From Chlorobiota bacterium (GTDB lineage: Bacteria > Bacteroidota > Ignavibacteria > OLB7), in NCBI GenBank assembly GCA_028287785.1, contig JAQBOZ010000028.1, positions 124,001-188,000 on the forward strand: 64,000 nt of DNA, read 5' to 3'. The notes beneath the pieces were generated by a model. The model was not told the origin of the DNA and made no database searches. It worked only from the letters and a program-made list of their open reading frames with translations. Below, one piece after another: positions 35,042-45,002 of this stretch (within the stretch, counting starts at the first letter, position 1; each line of letters opens with the position of its first letter). The translations under genes and the position numbers were made by a program.

Positions 35042-35232
35042 GAGGATTGCGAAAAGATCGATGAAAGGACCCGGCGGATTTCGTCAGGCGATCCGGCGCG
35101 CGAAGAGCGATAATCTACGAAACGGGGGATGATCTGAATCGCGGACATCCCGGTGATATCCGCGCGGCGAACCCCGCATCGGAGGAATTTCTATCTTTCA
35201 CACGCGCACGAGACCTCGGTATCAACAATTAT

Positions 35233-36366
35233 ATGGCGATCATGTTACACCTCCTCGAAAGATATCCGTGCCCGGCACAACGTTTCTCCCGGTTGTGGCC
35301 GCTGCCGGCGCTGCTTCTTCTGCTCGCGACGACGGCATTCGCGCAGCCGGCGGGAAGGGCCGTGATCGAGGAGTTCGGCGGAACATGGTGCGGCAACTGC
35401 CCCTACGGCACCTGGCTTCTGGACAGTATCAGCGCGCGCCTTGGAACCGGCGTCGTCAGGCTCTCATGGCATCAGGGGGATGATCCGCTTGCGATCCGGG
35501 CGGAGGATACGCTGGAGGAGATGGTGGGCGCCAGCAGCTTCCCGACCGCTTCGGTCGACAGGAACCGGGCGCGAAACCTGACCAGCCTTGACTGGGATGA
35601 GGAGCAGATCTGGTACGTGGCGGCCAGGGAGGATGCGCTGCCGCCGCCGCCGGCCGTGCTGGCGATCGAGCGTCGGACGTTCGATCCGGCCACGAGAACC
35701 GCGGCGATCGACCTCCGCGTAAGCCCGATGATCCCAGGGCAGCTCCCCATCACCGACAGCACGGAGTACTTCACCGTGGCGGTGCTTACCGAGGACAGCA
35801 TCGTGGCATCGCAGAGGATCTACAACCAGCCGTTCACCTACATCACCGATTTCGTTCATAACGATGTTGTGCGGATGGTTGGCGGCTCCGTGCTTGGCGA
35901 TACGTTCACGCTCGGCGATGGGCCGGCAATTGCCCGAAGCTATTCCTTCTCCCTCCCCGCATCGATCAACCCGGCGCACGTCAGGGCAAAGGCATTCGTC
36001 GGCATCAGGGCGCGCGATGGAAGCTGGGCGCGCGTGCTGCACGCATCCGAGACGCCGGACGATGCCGCGAACTGGGGCCCGGCGGGAACGGAGGGGTCGA
36101 TCGCGACGCGGTCCATATCGCTCCGCAACGAGCCGAACCCATTCAGCGGCGCCACCACCATTCGATATCGCCTCGCGGGAAGGTCGGGCATTACCCTTAC
36201 GGTCTACGACCGGCTTGGACGGGAGGCGGCGCCGACGGTGCGGAGGACCGAGGATGCGGGGGAGCATGATATCACGTTCAGCCGGAACGGGCTTCCCGCC
36301 GGGATTTATTTCTGCGCGCTCCGCATCGGGGAAACAGTGGTGGTCACGAACATGGTGGCCGAGTGA
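35233..36366 (+). CDS. Omp28-like secreted protein with thioredoxin-type motif and type IX sorting domain
   Basis: A 377-residue protein with an N-terminal hydrophobic signal (about residues 22-38) and 'AVIEEFGGTWCGNCPYGTWLLDSI', which contains the C-x-x-C pair characteristic of Omp28/thioredoxin-like outer-membrane proteins. The middle part is beta-rich with many Asp and Thr. The C-terminus 'RNEPNPFSGATTIRYRLAGRSGITLTVYDRLGREA' to 'LPAGIYFCALRIGETVVVTNMVAE' is a classic Por sorting domain. It is likely a surface-exposed redox or folding-related protein, with no known substrate. The gene is divergent from the BNR-repeat gene. Confidence 0.85.
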   Translation: MAIMLHLLERYPCPAQRFSRLWPLPALLLLLATTAFAQPAGRAVIEEFGGTWCGNCPYGTWLLDSISARLGTGVVRLSWHQGDDPLAIRAEDTLEEMVGASSFPTASVDRNRARNLTSLDWDEEQIWYVAAREDALPPPPAVLAIERRTFDPATRTAAIDLRVSPMIPGQLPITDSTEYFTVAVLTEDSIVASQRIYNQPFTYITDFVHNDVVRMVGGSVLGDTFTLGDGPAIARSYSFSLPASINPAHVRAKAFVGIRARDGSWARVLHASETPDDAANWGPAGTEGSIATRSISLRNEPNPFSGATTIRYRLAGRSGITLTVYDRLGREAAPTVRRTEDAGEHDITFSRNGLPAGIYFCALRIGETVVVTNMVAE

Positions 36367-36460
36367 TCAACGGCAGGGGGAGCCGGAAGCACAATCGCGA
36401 ACGGTGCTGTGGCACCATCCCGCGCGTCGCGGAATGTGCGGCAATGGATGCGGGAGGCAA

Positions 36461-39400
36461 TCACTCCTTCCCCTTGATCAACCGATAAACCACCGGCAGC
36501 CCGAAGAACAAAAGAAGGCTTGATACCGAGAACCCTCCAATCACCGCAATCGCCAGCGGCTGCTGCATCTGCGCCCCGGCACCTATCCCGAGCGAGAGCG
36601 GAAGCAACGCCAGCACCGCGGCCATCGTCGTCATCAGAATCGGTCTGCGCCGGAGCCTGCTGGCATGGACCAGCGAAAGCTCCAGCGTCATCCCACCGGC
36701 GCGAAGATGCTTCATCTCGTGCAGGATGAAGATCGCGTTCTCCGCCACGATGCCGATCACCATGATCGTTCCGACCAGGCTGGAGATGTTCAGCGTCACC
36801 CCCGTCACCCAGAGCGCTCCCACCACGCCGAGGAGCGACAGGAGATTGATGATCAGGATCGAAACGGGCGCCGCGAACTCGCCGAACTCGATCAGCAGCA
36901 CGATAAAGACAAGCCCGAACGCCGCGAGCGCCACCATCACCAGCCCCTTGAACGATTCCTGCTGCGTCTGATACAGCCCGCCATATTCGATCGACATCCC
37001 CGGAGGAACCACGAGGCTCGCCGCCAGTCTGCTCTTGATATCGGCGATGGTGCTGCCAAGATCGCGGCCCGTGATCCGGGCGGTGACCGCCACCATGCGG
37101 CGCAGCCCCTCGCGGTGCAGTTCCGGCTGGCCGGGAGTCCTGGCGATCGTTGCAATCGATGTGAGCGGGATGGCGATACCCTTCTGATTCACCAGCCGGA
37201 CCCCGGAGATCAGATCGATATCGTGCCGGTACTCGTCAGGATAACGGACGCGGATATCCACCAGCTTTTCCCCCTGCTGGACGGTGGAGCCCACGCTGCC
37301 GCGCATGATCGTTTCGAGCTGTCCGGCTACTTCGGTGGCGTCGAACCCGGCCTGGGCCGTGCGTTGAGGGTCCAGATTGATGACGAACGACGGGCCGGTG
37401 ATCACGATGCCGTTGAACGCGTCCACCACGCCGGGAACCTTCTCGATCAACCCCGTGATCTCCTCCGCCTTCGCCTGGAGAACCCTGCTGTCGGAGCCGA
37501 AGAGCTTGATCTCGATCGGCGAGGGGGAGTTGGTGAGATCGCCGATCACATCCTGCATAAGCTGTCCGAAGTCGACGCGCAGCGCCGGCTGGGAGGACTC
37601 GATCTTCACGCGAATGTCATCGATAACCTCATCGATCGGGCGCGACCGATCCGTTTTGAGCTTCACCAGGAGATCGCCGCTGTTCGGTTCGGTCAGGAAG
37701 AAGCCGAGCTGCGTGCCGGTCCTGCGCGAGTACGAATCGACCTCCGGGACCTTCATCAGAAGCCGCTCCATTTCCGCCAGCATCCTGTTGGTCTCATCGA
37801 GCGATGTCCCCGGCGGGGATTCATAATCGATCACGAACGCCCCTTCGTCCATATCCGGCATAAAGCCGCTCCCCACCTGCGAGTAGATCAGATACGTCAC
37901 GGTAAAGACGAGCAGCGCAAACGGGATCGCCACCCAGGAATGGCGCAGGAGCCACGCCAGACGCCGCTCGTACCAGCCACCGCCGCGGCTTCGCTTGTGC
38001 TCACGCTCCAGCTCCCGGTCGATATCCTTCTCCCGGATAACGATCGAGGCCAGAAGAGGGGCCAGTGAGATCGAGAGGAGAAATGATATCAGGAGGGCGA
38101 AGACCATTGTGATCGAAAGGGAGGCGAAGAAGGCGCCGGTAACGCCGCCGAGGAACGCCAGCGGGATATGGATCACAAGCGTGCTGGCGGTTGAACCGAT
38201 GATCGCCGGCATCAGCTCGCGAAGCGATATCCGGGCCGCGGCGGTAAACGCGCTTTCCGACCGCGAGGCATCGGCGCGGGCCTTGTTGAACCGTGTGAAG
38301 ATATGCTCGATCACCACGATCGAATCATCGATGATCAACCCCACCGCCGCCGCGATTCCGCCAAGCGTCATGATGTTGATCGAGAACCCGACGACGTTCA
38401 GGCAGACGAGCGTCATGGCGATGGTCACCGGAACCACGACGGCGATCACCAGCGTCACGCGCCAGCTCCGGAGGAAAATCAGCAGCACGATCATCGCCAG
38501 CACCACGCCGATGATGATGCTGTCGCGCGTGCTGGAGATGGAGCTGTTGATGAAATCGGATTGATCGTAGAAGTTCTCGAAATGGACATCGGACGGGAGC
38601 TTCAATCGGGCAAGCGCGCTGTCCACATCCTGGCCGATCTGCACCGTGCTGCCGGTCGGCTGCTTGATCACGTTGATCAGCACCGCCTGGCGTCCGTGCG
38701 CCGTGGTCCTGATGAACTGATCGGCCACCGATGGGCTTACCGTCGCCACATCGGAGAGATGGACCGGCACGCCGTTCTGCACGGCCACCACCACCGAACC
38801 GATATCGCTCACCGACGCCAGGCGCTCGACAACCAGCGAGAGATACATCTGATAGTTGTTGTCGAGGATTCCCGTTGAGGCCACGATGTTGCTCTTCGCG
38901 ATGGCGTCCGATACCTGCCCCACGCCCAGACCGTACCCCGCAAGCTTTTGCGGGTCCACCGTCACCCGGTACTCGCGCACATCCCCGCCGGTCACCTCGA
39001 TCTTCGCGATTCCCTTCACCTGAAGCAGCGCCGGGCGAATCGTGTAGAGCGCCAGATCGCGAAGCTCCACCAGGCTTCGTTTATCGGATGTGAGGCTGTA
39101 GCCCTGAATCGGGAAGACCGACACGCGCATCTGCTGCACCTGAATCTCCGCGGTCGCCGGCAGGACATTATGGATATCCTGTATCCTCCCCTGGAGCGAT
39201 TGAAGCGTCTCCTCCACATTGGCTCCCCAGTCGAGATCGACCGATATCTCCGTGGAGCCACGGCCGGTGACCGAACGGACAAGCCGGACATCCTGAAGCG
39301 AGCTGGCAAGCCCCTCCAGCGGGATCGTCACCTCGGACATCATCCGCTCGGCCGGCTGCTCGCCGTTATCGGCAAGGATCACAATGCGTGGGAAGGTGAT

Positions 39401-39517
39401 GTCCGGAAAGAGGGAAACCGGCATGGAGTTGATCGCCGCCACACCGGCCGCCGCGAGGAGCGCCACGGTGAAGAAGAGCGCTTTCCTGTGCCTGACTATC
39501 TGGCCGTAGAAGTTCAT
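36461..39517 (-). CDS. RND efflux pump, inner-membrane permease
   Basis: The 1,018-residue length and repeated domain layout match the AcrB/CzcA superfamily, with about 12 membrane helices and two large periplasmic loops. Helix 4 has 'GGIAAAVGLIIDDSIVVIEHIF', where the D-D pair belongs to the proton relay. Helix 11 has 'TIMVIGIVAENAIFILHEM'. The opening 'RHRKALFFTVALLAAAGVAAINSMPVSLFPDITFP' is typical. The loop segments 'VSVFPIQGYSLTSDKRSLVELRDLALYTIRPALLQVKGIAKIEVTGG' resemble CzcA/CusA-like pumps, but the D-D relay is closer to drug pumps, so the substrate is undecided. It is the last gene of an operon after the adaptor (6 bp apart). Confidence 0.95.
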   Translation of the reverse strand: MNFYGQIVRHRKALFFTVALLAAAGVAAINSMPVSLFPDITFPRIVILADNGEQPAERMMSEVTIPLEGLASSLQDVRLVRSVTGRGSTEISVDLDWGANVEETLQSLQGRIQDIHNVLPATAEIQVQQMRVSVFPIQGYSLTSDKRSLVELRDLALYTIRPALLQVKGIAKIEVTGGDVREYRVTVDPQKLAGYGLGVGQVSDAIAKSNIVASTGILDNNYQMYLSLVVERLASVSDIGSVVVAVQNGVPVHLSDVATVSPSVADQFIRTTAHGRQAVLINVIKQPTGSTVQIGQDVDSALARLKLPSDVHFENFYDQSDFINSSISSTRDSIIIGVVLAMIVLLIFLRSWRVTLVIAVVVPVTIAMTLVCLNVVGFSINIMTLGGIAAAVGLIIDDSIVVIEHIFTRFNKARADASRSESAFTAAARISLRELMPAIIGSTASTLVIHIPLAFLGGVTGAFFASLSITMVFALLISFLLSISLAPLLASIVIREKDIDRELEREHKRSRGGGWYERRLAWLLRHSWVAIPFALLVFTVTYLIYSQVGSGFMPDMDEGAFVIDYESPPGTSLDETNRMLAEMERLLMKVPEVDSYSRRTGTQLGFFLTEPNSGDLLVKLKTDRSRPIDEVIDDIRVKIESSQPALRVDFGQLMQDVIGDLTNSPSPIEIKLFGSDSRVLQAKAEEITGLIEKVPGVVDAFNGIVITGPSFVINLDPQRTAQAGFDATEVAGQLETIMRGSVGSTVQQGEKLVDIRVRYPDEYRHDIDLISGVRLVNQKGIAIPLTSIATIARTPGQPELHREGLRRMVAVTARITGRDLGSTIADIKSRLAASLVVPPGMSIEYGGLYQTQQESFKGLVMVALAAFGLVFIVLLIEFGEFAAPVSILIINLLSLLGVVGALWVTGVTLNISSLVGTIMVIGIVAENAIFILHEMKHLRAGGMTLELSLVHASRLRRRPILMTTMAAVLALLPLSLGIGAGAQMQQPLAIAVIGGFSVSSLLLFFGLPVVYRLIKGKE

Positions 39518-39523
39518 GCGCCC

Positions 39524-40531
39524 CTATCTGGCTACGGTTACTTTCGTGGAATCCGCCAGCGAATACTGCCCCTCGATGATCACAGTCATCCCCGCGTGGA
39601 GCTGATCGCTCCGTATCTCCACGGTGGAATCGCGCGCCGCGCCAAGCTCCACCGGAACGATATGCGCCAGCGAGTCCCTGCCGATGGTGATCACGGAGTT
39701 CGTGTTATCCTCGTCGTTCCTGAGCACTGCCGCCTTCGGCACCAGCATCGCCCCCGGATGATGTCCGGTGATGATCGAAACCGTGCCGGCCATATCGGTC
39801 TTGAGCAGGCGGAAGGTCGATGCCGGAAGATGATTGAACCGCATTCTGGCCCGCACCGTCTGGCTCGGCGCGTCGGACTGCGGGCTGATGGCGACCACGA
39901 TCGCGTCCAGCTCCTCGCCGGGAAGCGCCTGAAGTTTTATCCTGCATGCCGATCCCGGCCTTACCTCCGTAACCGCGCTCAACGGCAGATCGGCCACGAA
40001 GACGAGCGTGGAGATATCGACGATCGAAAGCATCTCCCCCCCCTCCGCGATGCTCTCCCCCTGGTTCGCGCTCTTCGTTGCCACAATGCCGCCGATCGGC
40101 GCGCGAACCACTGCGCTGTTGTCGGCGGACGTGGCAAGCTGAAGCGTCCGTTGCGCCTCCGCCTTCTCCTCCGGCGTCCGGGCAATCGCAAGCAGCGCGT
40201 TGGCGCCATTGATCTGCGCCTGCGATTCCTTCGTCCTGATCACCGCGACCACCGCTCCCTTCCCGATCGACTCCCCTTCCACCGCCTTGAGGCTGAGCAC
40301 CGTTCCGGCGACCGGCGCGTAGAGCTTTTCGGTGCGGAGCACCTCGATCTTCCCCACGGCATCCACCATCGTCACGGCATCCCCCTGCTCGATGCCGGTG
40401 ATCTTCACGGCAACCGTCGGAGGGGAAGTCTTCTCCTCCCCGGCCTGCTGCTGCCGGGAGCATCCGGCAACGAACAGCAGCAGTGCAATGGTCCCCGGAA
40501 GCCGGCGCCGTACCTGGTTTATGATCATCAT
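39524..40531 (-). CDS. RND efflux periplasmic adaptor (membrane fusion protein), lipoprotein
   Basis: A 335-residue HlyD/MFP-family protein with a lipoprotein signal ('TIALLLFVAGCSRQQQ'). A barrel-sandwich domain with 'LYAPVAGTVLSLKAVEGESIGKGAVVAVI' and 'VVRAPIGGIVATKSANQGESIAEGGEML' flanks a short coiled-coil hairpin. A beta-barrel and a C-terminal membrane-proximal domain follow. It links the permease at 36461-39517 to the TolC-type channel at 40535-41815; the three genes are nearly contiguous (3 and 6 bp), which points to one transcript. The short helical hairpin is consistent with a CusB/MacA-like minimal adaptor. Confidence 0.93.
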   Translation of the reverse strand: MMIINQVRRRLPGTIALLLFVAGCSRQQQAGEEKTSPPTVAVKITGIEQGDAVTMVDAVGKIEVLRTEKLYAPVAGTVLSLKAVEGESIGKGAVVAVIRTKESQAQINGANALLAIARTPEEKAEAQRTLQLATSADNSAVVRAPIGGIVATKSANQGESIAEGGEMLSIVDISTLVFVADLPLSAVTEVRPGSACRIKLQALPGEELDAIVVAISPQSDAPSQTVRARMRFNHLPASTFRLLKTDMAGTVSIITGHHPGAMLVPKAAVLRNDEDNTNSVITIGRDSLAHIVPVELGAARDSTVEIRSDQLHAGMTVIIEGQYSLADSTKVTVAR

Positions 40532-40534
40532 AGT

Positions 40535-41815
40535 CTACGGGTTTGTCAGGCGTTGGAGTTTCGCCACCAGCGCCTGGAGATCGGCCAGCGTCTGAAGCTC
40601 CGCCAGCCTGTTGTCCGAAAGAAGCTGCTGGGCGTCCAGCACTTCCAGCGCCGAGCCGCCGCCACCGGCGTATTTCGATTTGGTCAGCAGAAAATTCTTC
40701 TCTGCGTCGACGATCGTCGCGCGGATCAGCGCCAGCCGATCGCGGCCACGAGCCAGCCGTGCCCGCAGCTCTCCGTTCTGCCGGAGGATCGATCGCCGGA
40801 GGATCTCGGCCTGCAACCGCAGCGTATCCACCCCGATCTGCCGCTGCTCCACATGAAGATCGGTGATGCCCCAGTTCAGGATCGGGATATCCACCGTCAC
40901 CCCGGCCGAAAATCCGATAAAGCTGGATCGATCGCTCCGCGGCAGGGTGATGTTCTCCACGGAGGTCAGCGCGCCGGCATCTCCCAGAAGGCTGACCACC
41001 GGGCTGTTCTCCCGCCGCGCAAGCTCGACATCGATCCGGCTCCGGTTGACCGCCAGATCGAACGCGGCCAGATCGGGGTTGGTCGCCGTATCGAACGCGC
41101 CCACGTCCGGCAGTGAATCCAGGCGTCCGGCGACGGCGATCGAGGTATCGAACGGAAGCCCTATCAACTCAGCAAGCGCGAAGCGCGCAGTATCCGCGGC
41201 GCCCTGCGCGTCATCCAGCGCAAGCCTGGCATCGGAGAGGCGGACGCGGGTTTTCAGCACGTCGGTAAACCCAACCAGGCTCCCGGCATACATCGCCTCC
41301 ACAAGCCGGAGATAATCGGCGAGCTGCCCCACGTTCATCTCCCTGAGCGCTATCTCGTCGCGCGCGTGCATCGCATCATTGAACGCCAGCGCCACGTTCA
41401 GCCGCAGATCGCGTTCCATCAGCGACCGCGACCGGCCGATCAGATCGATATCGATCCCGCTCTGATTCAGCCGGAGATCGCGCTGGCCGCCGTCGTAGAT
41501 CAGATGCTCGATCATCACCTGCGCGCTGATCTGCCCGCCGCTGGTGATCGTGGGATCGTAGCCGAATGATGGGAACGTTGGGGCGTAGGTGGCGTTGCCG
41601 TGGAAACTGACTCTGGGAAGTCGCTGCCGGATCAACTCCCGTTGCGCCGACTGCGCGCCGGCAAGCCCCTTATCGGCGATGCTGAACCGGGGATTATTCT
41701 CATGCGCGATCGTCAGCGCGCGATCGACCGTCAGTGCCATCTGCGCGCTCGTCACCATGCCGGCCGCAAGCAGCAGGAAGGACGAAAGGAGAAGAAGGTT
41801 CAAGGATGATCGCAC
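40535..41815 (-). CDS. TolC-family outer-membrane efflux protein
   Basis: The 426-residue protein has a signal peptide ('LLLLSSFLLLAAGMVTSAQ') and two TolC-like repeats, each with long helices and a beta strand pair. Characteristic segments are 'LTVDRALTIAHENNPRFSIADKGLAGAQSAQRELIRQRLPRVSFHGN' and 'RRENSPVVSLLGDAGALTSVENI', 'GVTVDIPILNWG' and 'GGGSALEVLDAQQLLSDNRLAELQTLADLQALVAKLQRL'. It is the first gene of the tripartite efflux operon. Its 115-residue PepSY neighbour lies 119 bp beyond its start, on the same strand. Confidence 0.94.
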   Translation of the reverse strand: MRSSLNLLLLSSFLLLAAGMVTSAQMALTVDRALTIAHENNPRFSIADKGLAGAQSAQRELIRQRLPRVSFHGNATYAPTFPSFGYDPTITSGGQISAQVMIEHLIYDGGQRDLRLNQSGIDIDLIGRSRSLMERDLRLNVALAFNDAMHARDEIALREMNVGQLADYLRLVEAMYAGSLVGFTDVLKTRVRLSDARLALDDAQGAADTARFALAELIGLPFDTSIAVAGRLDSLPDVGAFDTATNPDLAAFDLAVNRSRIDVELARRENSPVVSLLGDAGALTSVENITLPRSDRSSFIGFSAGVTVDIPILNWGITDLHVEQRQIGVDTLRLQAEILRRSILRQNGELRARLARGRDRLALIRATIVDAEKNFLLTKSKYAGGGGSALEVLDAQQLLSDNRLAELQTLADLQALVAKLQRLTNP

Positions 41816-41934
41816 AGTTGAATCAGCAAGGTTATGGGCCAGATCACGGCAATCTCCATACCAGCAAAGCGGGCAGTTCCACGCACAGGAACCACCCGCT
41901 TCCGGAATTTCCGAACATTTACATGGCCGGCAAT

Positions 41935-42282
41935 TTACTGGCTCTTCTTCGCATGGCGTTCCTTCTTCTCGGCCTTCGCCTCACTCTTTTCATCGGCCTT
42001 CGTCTCGTTCTCCGTCTTGACCACCTGGCCGCTCATCGCGTCCACCCAGACTTCCTTGATGCCCGTACCGGCCTTGATGTCGAACGAATAAATAAACTGG
42101 CCGTCCTCGTGCTCAAGCTCGGCGCTCTTGATCTTGCCATCCGGCACCGCCTGCTGCGCCGCGGCGCGGGCCTGCTTCATCGTGATCTTCGGCTTCTGCG
42201 CGCTGGCCGTAGCCGAAGTGGAAATAATGGCCGCCATTGCAACCGCAAATGCCAGACCGATGGATTTCAGGGGGGATTTCAT
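41935..42282 (-). CDS. Secreted PepSY-domain protein
   Basis: The start at 42282 ('MKSPLKSIGLAFAVAMAAIISTSATASA') is supported by AGGAG just upstream and gives 115 residues. A signal peptide is followed by a single PepSY-type domain ('ITMKQARAAAQQAVPDGKIKSAELEHEDGQFIYSFDIKAGTGIKEVWVDAMSGQVVKTEN') and a Lys/Glu-rich tail. PepSY proteins are often found with metal-efflux or two-component genes and may bind metals or inhibit proteases. Here it lies upstream of the efflux operon on the same strand. No direct evidence of its ligand. Confidence 0.88.
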   Translation of the reverse strand: MKSPLKSIGLAFAVAMAAIISTSATASAQKPKITMKQARAAAQQAVPDGKIKSAELEHEDGQFIYSFDIKAGTGIKEVWVDAMSGQVVKTENETKADEKSEAKAEKKERHAKKSQ

Positions 42283-42400
42283 TGTCGTCTCCTGTATGAT
42301 TGATTGAGTTGAGAAAAGGATAATGAGTGTAGCCACATCATTGATCATTGTTGCCGGATCGTTCGCCGGCAATTGCCCGCCGGCGCATAATTCATGCGGA

Positions 42401-43186
42401 TCAGAACTCCAACGCCAGGCCGGGCCTGAACAACAGCGCGTTGTTGTTGTCGTAGCTTATCGCGAACGCGAAATAGAGATTCGGTTGAAAAAAATATCGT
42501 CCGCCAATCGTAATAAATGCCTCGCCTCCCGCCGCTTCCGGCGCGGCAAGGCTTTCGCTGGTCACGCCGTTCTCCCCCGTCTCCGGCACGGAAGCGGTAC
42601 TGGCGAACACCTCGCCGACGATATCGATGACGGGGCTGACATGATATTCGGCCGCAAGGCTTCCGTTAACGACATCCGACAACCGGATTCCCGGCGGATT
42701 GCCGAGAATTGAATAACCGATATTGGCGTGCATATCCACGGGGCCGAAGCGTTTGCTTGCGATCAGATACGCCGCGTAATCGGTTTTGCCGGTGCCGATC
42801 AATGTATCCCCTGCAACGGGAATTTTAATTTCACCGGCCAGCGCCAGCGCGGGGATACTGGCCTCCTCCCGTACAAACCGATAGGTGAGCGTGGCCTCCA
42901 GATCGCCCAGCCCACTCGCGGTACGCCCCGCCTTCGGCCTGATGGATGTGTAGGCGACGGGCTCAACGATAACCTGAAGATCGTCGGTAATCCCATATTC
43001 CAGCTCCAGGGGAACCGCAATCTCCGATCCCTCCGCCGCTGTCTGATATTCCAGGTTCGCGGCGATCTTCCCCCTGCCGGCCGGGAGCGTCCGCGCGGTT
43101 TCGGTTTCCAGAGGCTGCGCGATAAGTGCCGGACCGCCGATGATCAGACTGCCCACGATGGCCAGACCCGCTATTCTCGATTTCAT
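42401..43186 (-). CDS. Outer-membrane beta-barrel-like protein, unknown function
   Basis: A 261-residue protein with a signal peptide ('MKSRIAGLAIVGSLIIGGPALIAQ') and alternating hydrophobic/polar strands that end in 'LYFAFAISYDNNNALLFRPGLALEF' with a terminal Phe, as in outer-membrane barrels. The segments 'LELEYGITDDLQVIVEPVAYTS', 'ATLTYRFVRE' and 'ALAGEIKIPVAGD' resemble the Phenol_MetA_deg/transporter family of barrels, but the likeness is weak. It stands upstream of the PepSY gene on the same strand and may be cotranscribed. Its cargo is unknown. Confidence 0.78.
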   Translation of the reverse strand: MKSRIAGLAIVGSLIIGGPALIAQPLETETARTLPAGRGKIAANLEYQTAAEGSEIAVPLELEYGITDDLQVIVEPVAYTSIRPKAGRTASGLGDLEATLTYRFVREEASIPALALAGEIKIPVAGDTLIGTGKTDYAAYLIASKRFGPVDMHANIGYSILGNPPGIRLSDVVNGSLAAEYHVSPVIDIVGEVFASTASVPETGENGVTSESLAAPEAAGGEAFITIGGRYFFQPNLYFAFAISYDNNNALLFRPGLALEF

Positions 43187-43411
43187 GATTGCCCCTGTTG
43201 ATGCGCCTGCCAGCCCCCGATTGGAAACTGTCGTGGAAGAACGAATTGCAATCTACAGGTGCCACATGGAGGCAGGATGAAATTTCGCGGAGGCGGCAGA
43301 ACCATCAATCTTCAATTTGTCGAACGCCGATGTCACTCCCGAAGGAAGTCGGCTGTCATCCACCATAGTGATAAGCGTTATCGCGTCTGCTTCCGTCCGT
43401 TTCGATCAAGA

Positions 43412-44968
43412 ATGAACATTCTCCGGCCCGGCTTCCTCCTTCTTTTCTCCTCCGTGGTTCTCCTCGGATGCGCTTCCACGGCGATCCTCCCCGAACAATC
43501 GAAACTCGATTGCCCGGTAACGGTATTGCCCTGCCGGCCGGGGAGCTTCGATATCGTGACGATCGATACGGGATCGACGACGATCAGCGGATTTCATCCG
43601 GCGATCTCGCGGGTGCATGGGCTCGACGGAGAGCGCGATGAGTTCGGCCTCACATTCCCGTCTCACGCCGCCGGCAACCTTCTGGTGACCCTTCGCCCCG
43701 CCAGCCCCCGTGGATTCCAGTCCGGCACCGACAGTATCATGGAAGCCCGGCTTCGCGATGTCGATGATGTGCTCCCCGGCAGGCCGATTGCCGCCGATGG
43801 GGTCGATGGATCGATCGGCGGGACATCGGTGATGGCGGATGGTGACACGATCTACGCATCCGCAAGGCTTCATGGCCGCGTGGCGAGCGATTACGATCTG
43901 ATCGCGGGAACGGTGCACGGCGACGTGATATCGGCCCCGCATCGTCTCGCCATCTCGTCGGTGCGGACATGGGACGCGCAGCCCGCGCTTTCGCCCGACG
44001 GCCGGTCGCTCTACTTCGCCAGCAACCGGCGCGACGGCATCGGCGGCACCGATATCTACGTCAGCCGTCGCGGCTCCTCCGGCACGTGGTCCGATGCGAA
44101 GAATATCGGCGCGGGAGTAAACACCCCGTGCGACGAGCTTTCCCCGTGGGTCAGCGGCGACGGGAAGTGGCTCTATTTCTCCTCCGCCGGGCATGCGACA
44201 GTTGGCGGATACGATCTCTTCCGCGCGCCGATTTCCGGCGATGCCGTGGGAGAAGCCCAGAATCTCGGCAGGCCGATCAACACCCCGGACGATGAATTTT
44301 TCCCCTCCGCTCCCGCATCGGCGAGCCCCGACACGCTCCTCTACTACAGCTCCAATCAACATCGCCCCACGGGATTCGATATCTACGTTCTTCACAGCGT
44401 CAAGGGACGGAAGCCGGCAAGGGATACGGCGGCAATGGCAGGCAACCCGCGCGACGGGAACAGGGCATCCCACGGCGACGGGAAAACGCCCACGCGGATC
44501 AATGGCTCGCCGCGCACATCGATCCCATCCGATACCGCGCGCGACACGGCATCGCTCCCCGTTACCCCATCCGATACACTCGTCCTGCGGGTCAACTTCC
44601 CGTTCGACAACGCGACCGATCCCTACCGGTTCACCTTTGACGATCGCGGCCTCCCCACGACCGAGCAATGGACCGATATGCTCGATACGGTCGCCTGGTC
44701 GCTGCGGCGCATCCACGGGATATCGCATGATCGATTCGAGATCGTGGGACATACCGATACGATCGGCACCGAGCCGTTCAACCTGGACCTGGGACAGCGG
44801 CGAGCGACGTTCGTCAGAGATGAACTGATCCGCAGGGGAGTTCCCCCCGGCATGCTCTCGGCCCGCTCGGAGGGAAAGGCACTGCCGCTGCCGATGTTCC
44901 CCAATGAGCCCGAAGAGCAGTATCTGGCCCGGCTGCGGCGGGTGGAAATCGTCAGAACCCATGAATAA
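43412..44968 (+). CDS. OmpA-family lipoprotein with PD40-type repeats
   Basis: The start at 43412 ('MNILRPGFLLLFSSVVLLGCASTA') gives 518 residues with a lipoprotein box. PD40-like repeats are visible: 'LSPDGRSLYFASNRRDGIGGTDIYVSR', 'VSGDGKWLYFSSAGHATVGGYDLFRA' and 'PDTLLYYSSNQHRPTGFDIYVLH'. A low-complexity Thr/Asp/Ser/Arg linker follows, then an OmpA C-terminal domain with 'DRFEIVGHTDTIGTEPFNLDLGQRRATFVRDELIRRGV'. Such proteins anchor the outer membrane to peptidoglycan. In FCB bacteria, proteins with this domain order (PorE/PorW-type) also occur near type IX secretion genes, which is a possible but untested link. Confidence 0.88.
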   Translation: MNILRPGFLLLFSSVVLLGCASTAILPEQSKLDCPVTVLPCRPGSFDIVTIDTGSTTISGFHPAISRVHGLDGERDEFGLTFPSHAAGNLLVTLRPASPRGFQSGTDSIMEARLRDVDDVLPGRPIAADGVDGSIGGTSVMADGDTIYASARLHGRVASDYDLIAGTVHGDVISAPHRLAISSVRTWDAQPALSPDGRSLYFASNRRDGIGGTDIYVSRRGSSGTWSDAKNIGAGVNTPCDELSPWVSGDGKWLYFSSAGHATVGGYDLFRAPISGDAVGEAQNLGRPINTPDDEFFPSAPASASPDTLLYYSSNQHRPTGFDIYVLHSVKGRKPARDTAAMAGNPRDGNRASHGDGKTPTRINGSPRTSIPSDTARDTASLPVTPSDTLVLRVNFPFDNATDPYRFTFDDRGLPTTEQWTDMLDTVAWSLRRIHGISHDRFEIVGHTDTIGTEPFNLDLGQRRATFVRDELIRRGVPPGMLSARSEGKALPLPMFPNEPEEQYLARLRRVEIVRTHE

Positions 44969-45002
44969 TGTCCTGGCACATATGACACGGACTGGAGCAG
45001 GC

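Noticed and set aside
38948..41116. 722-codon plus-strand open frame opposite the efflux operon
   Set aside because: It overlaps three well-supported minus-strand genes and has no family signature.
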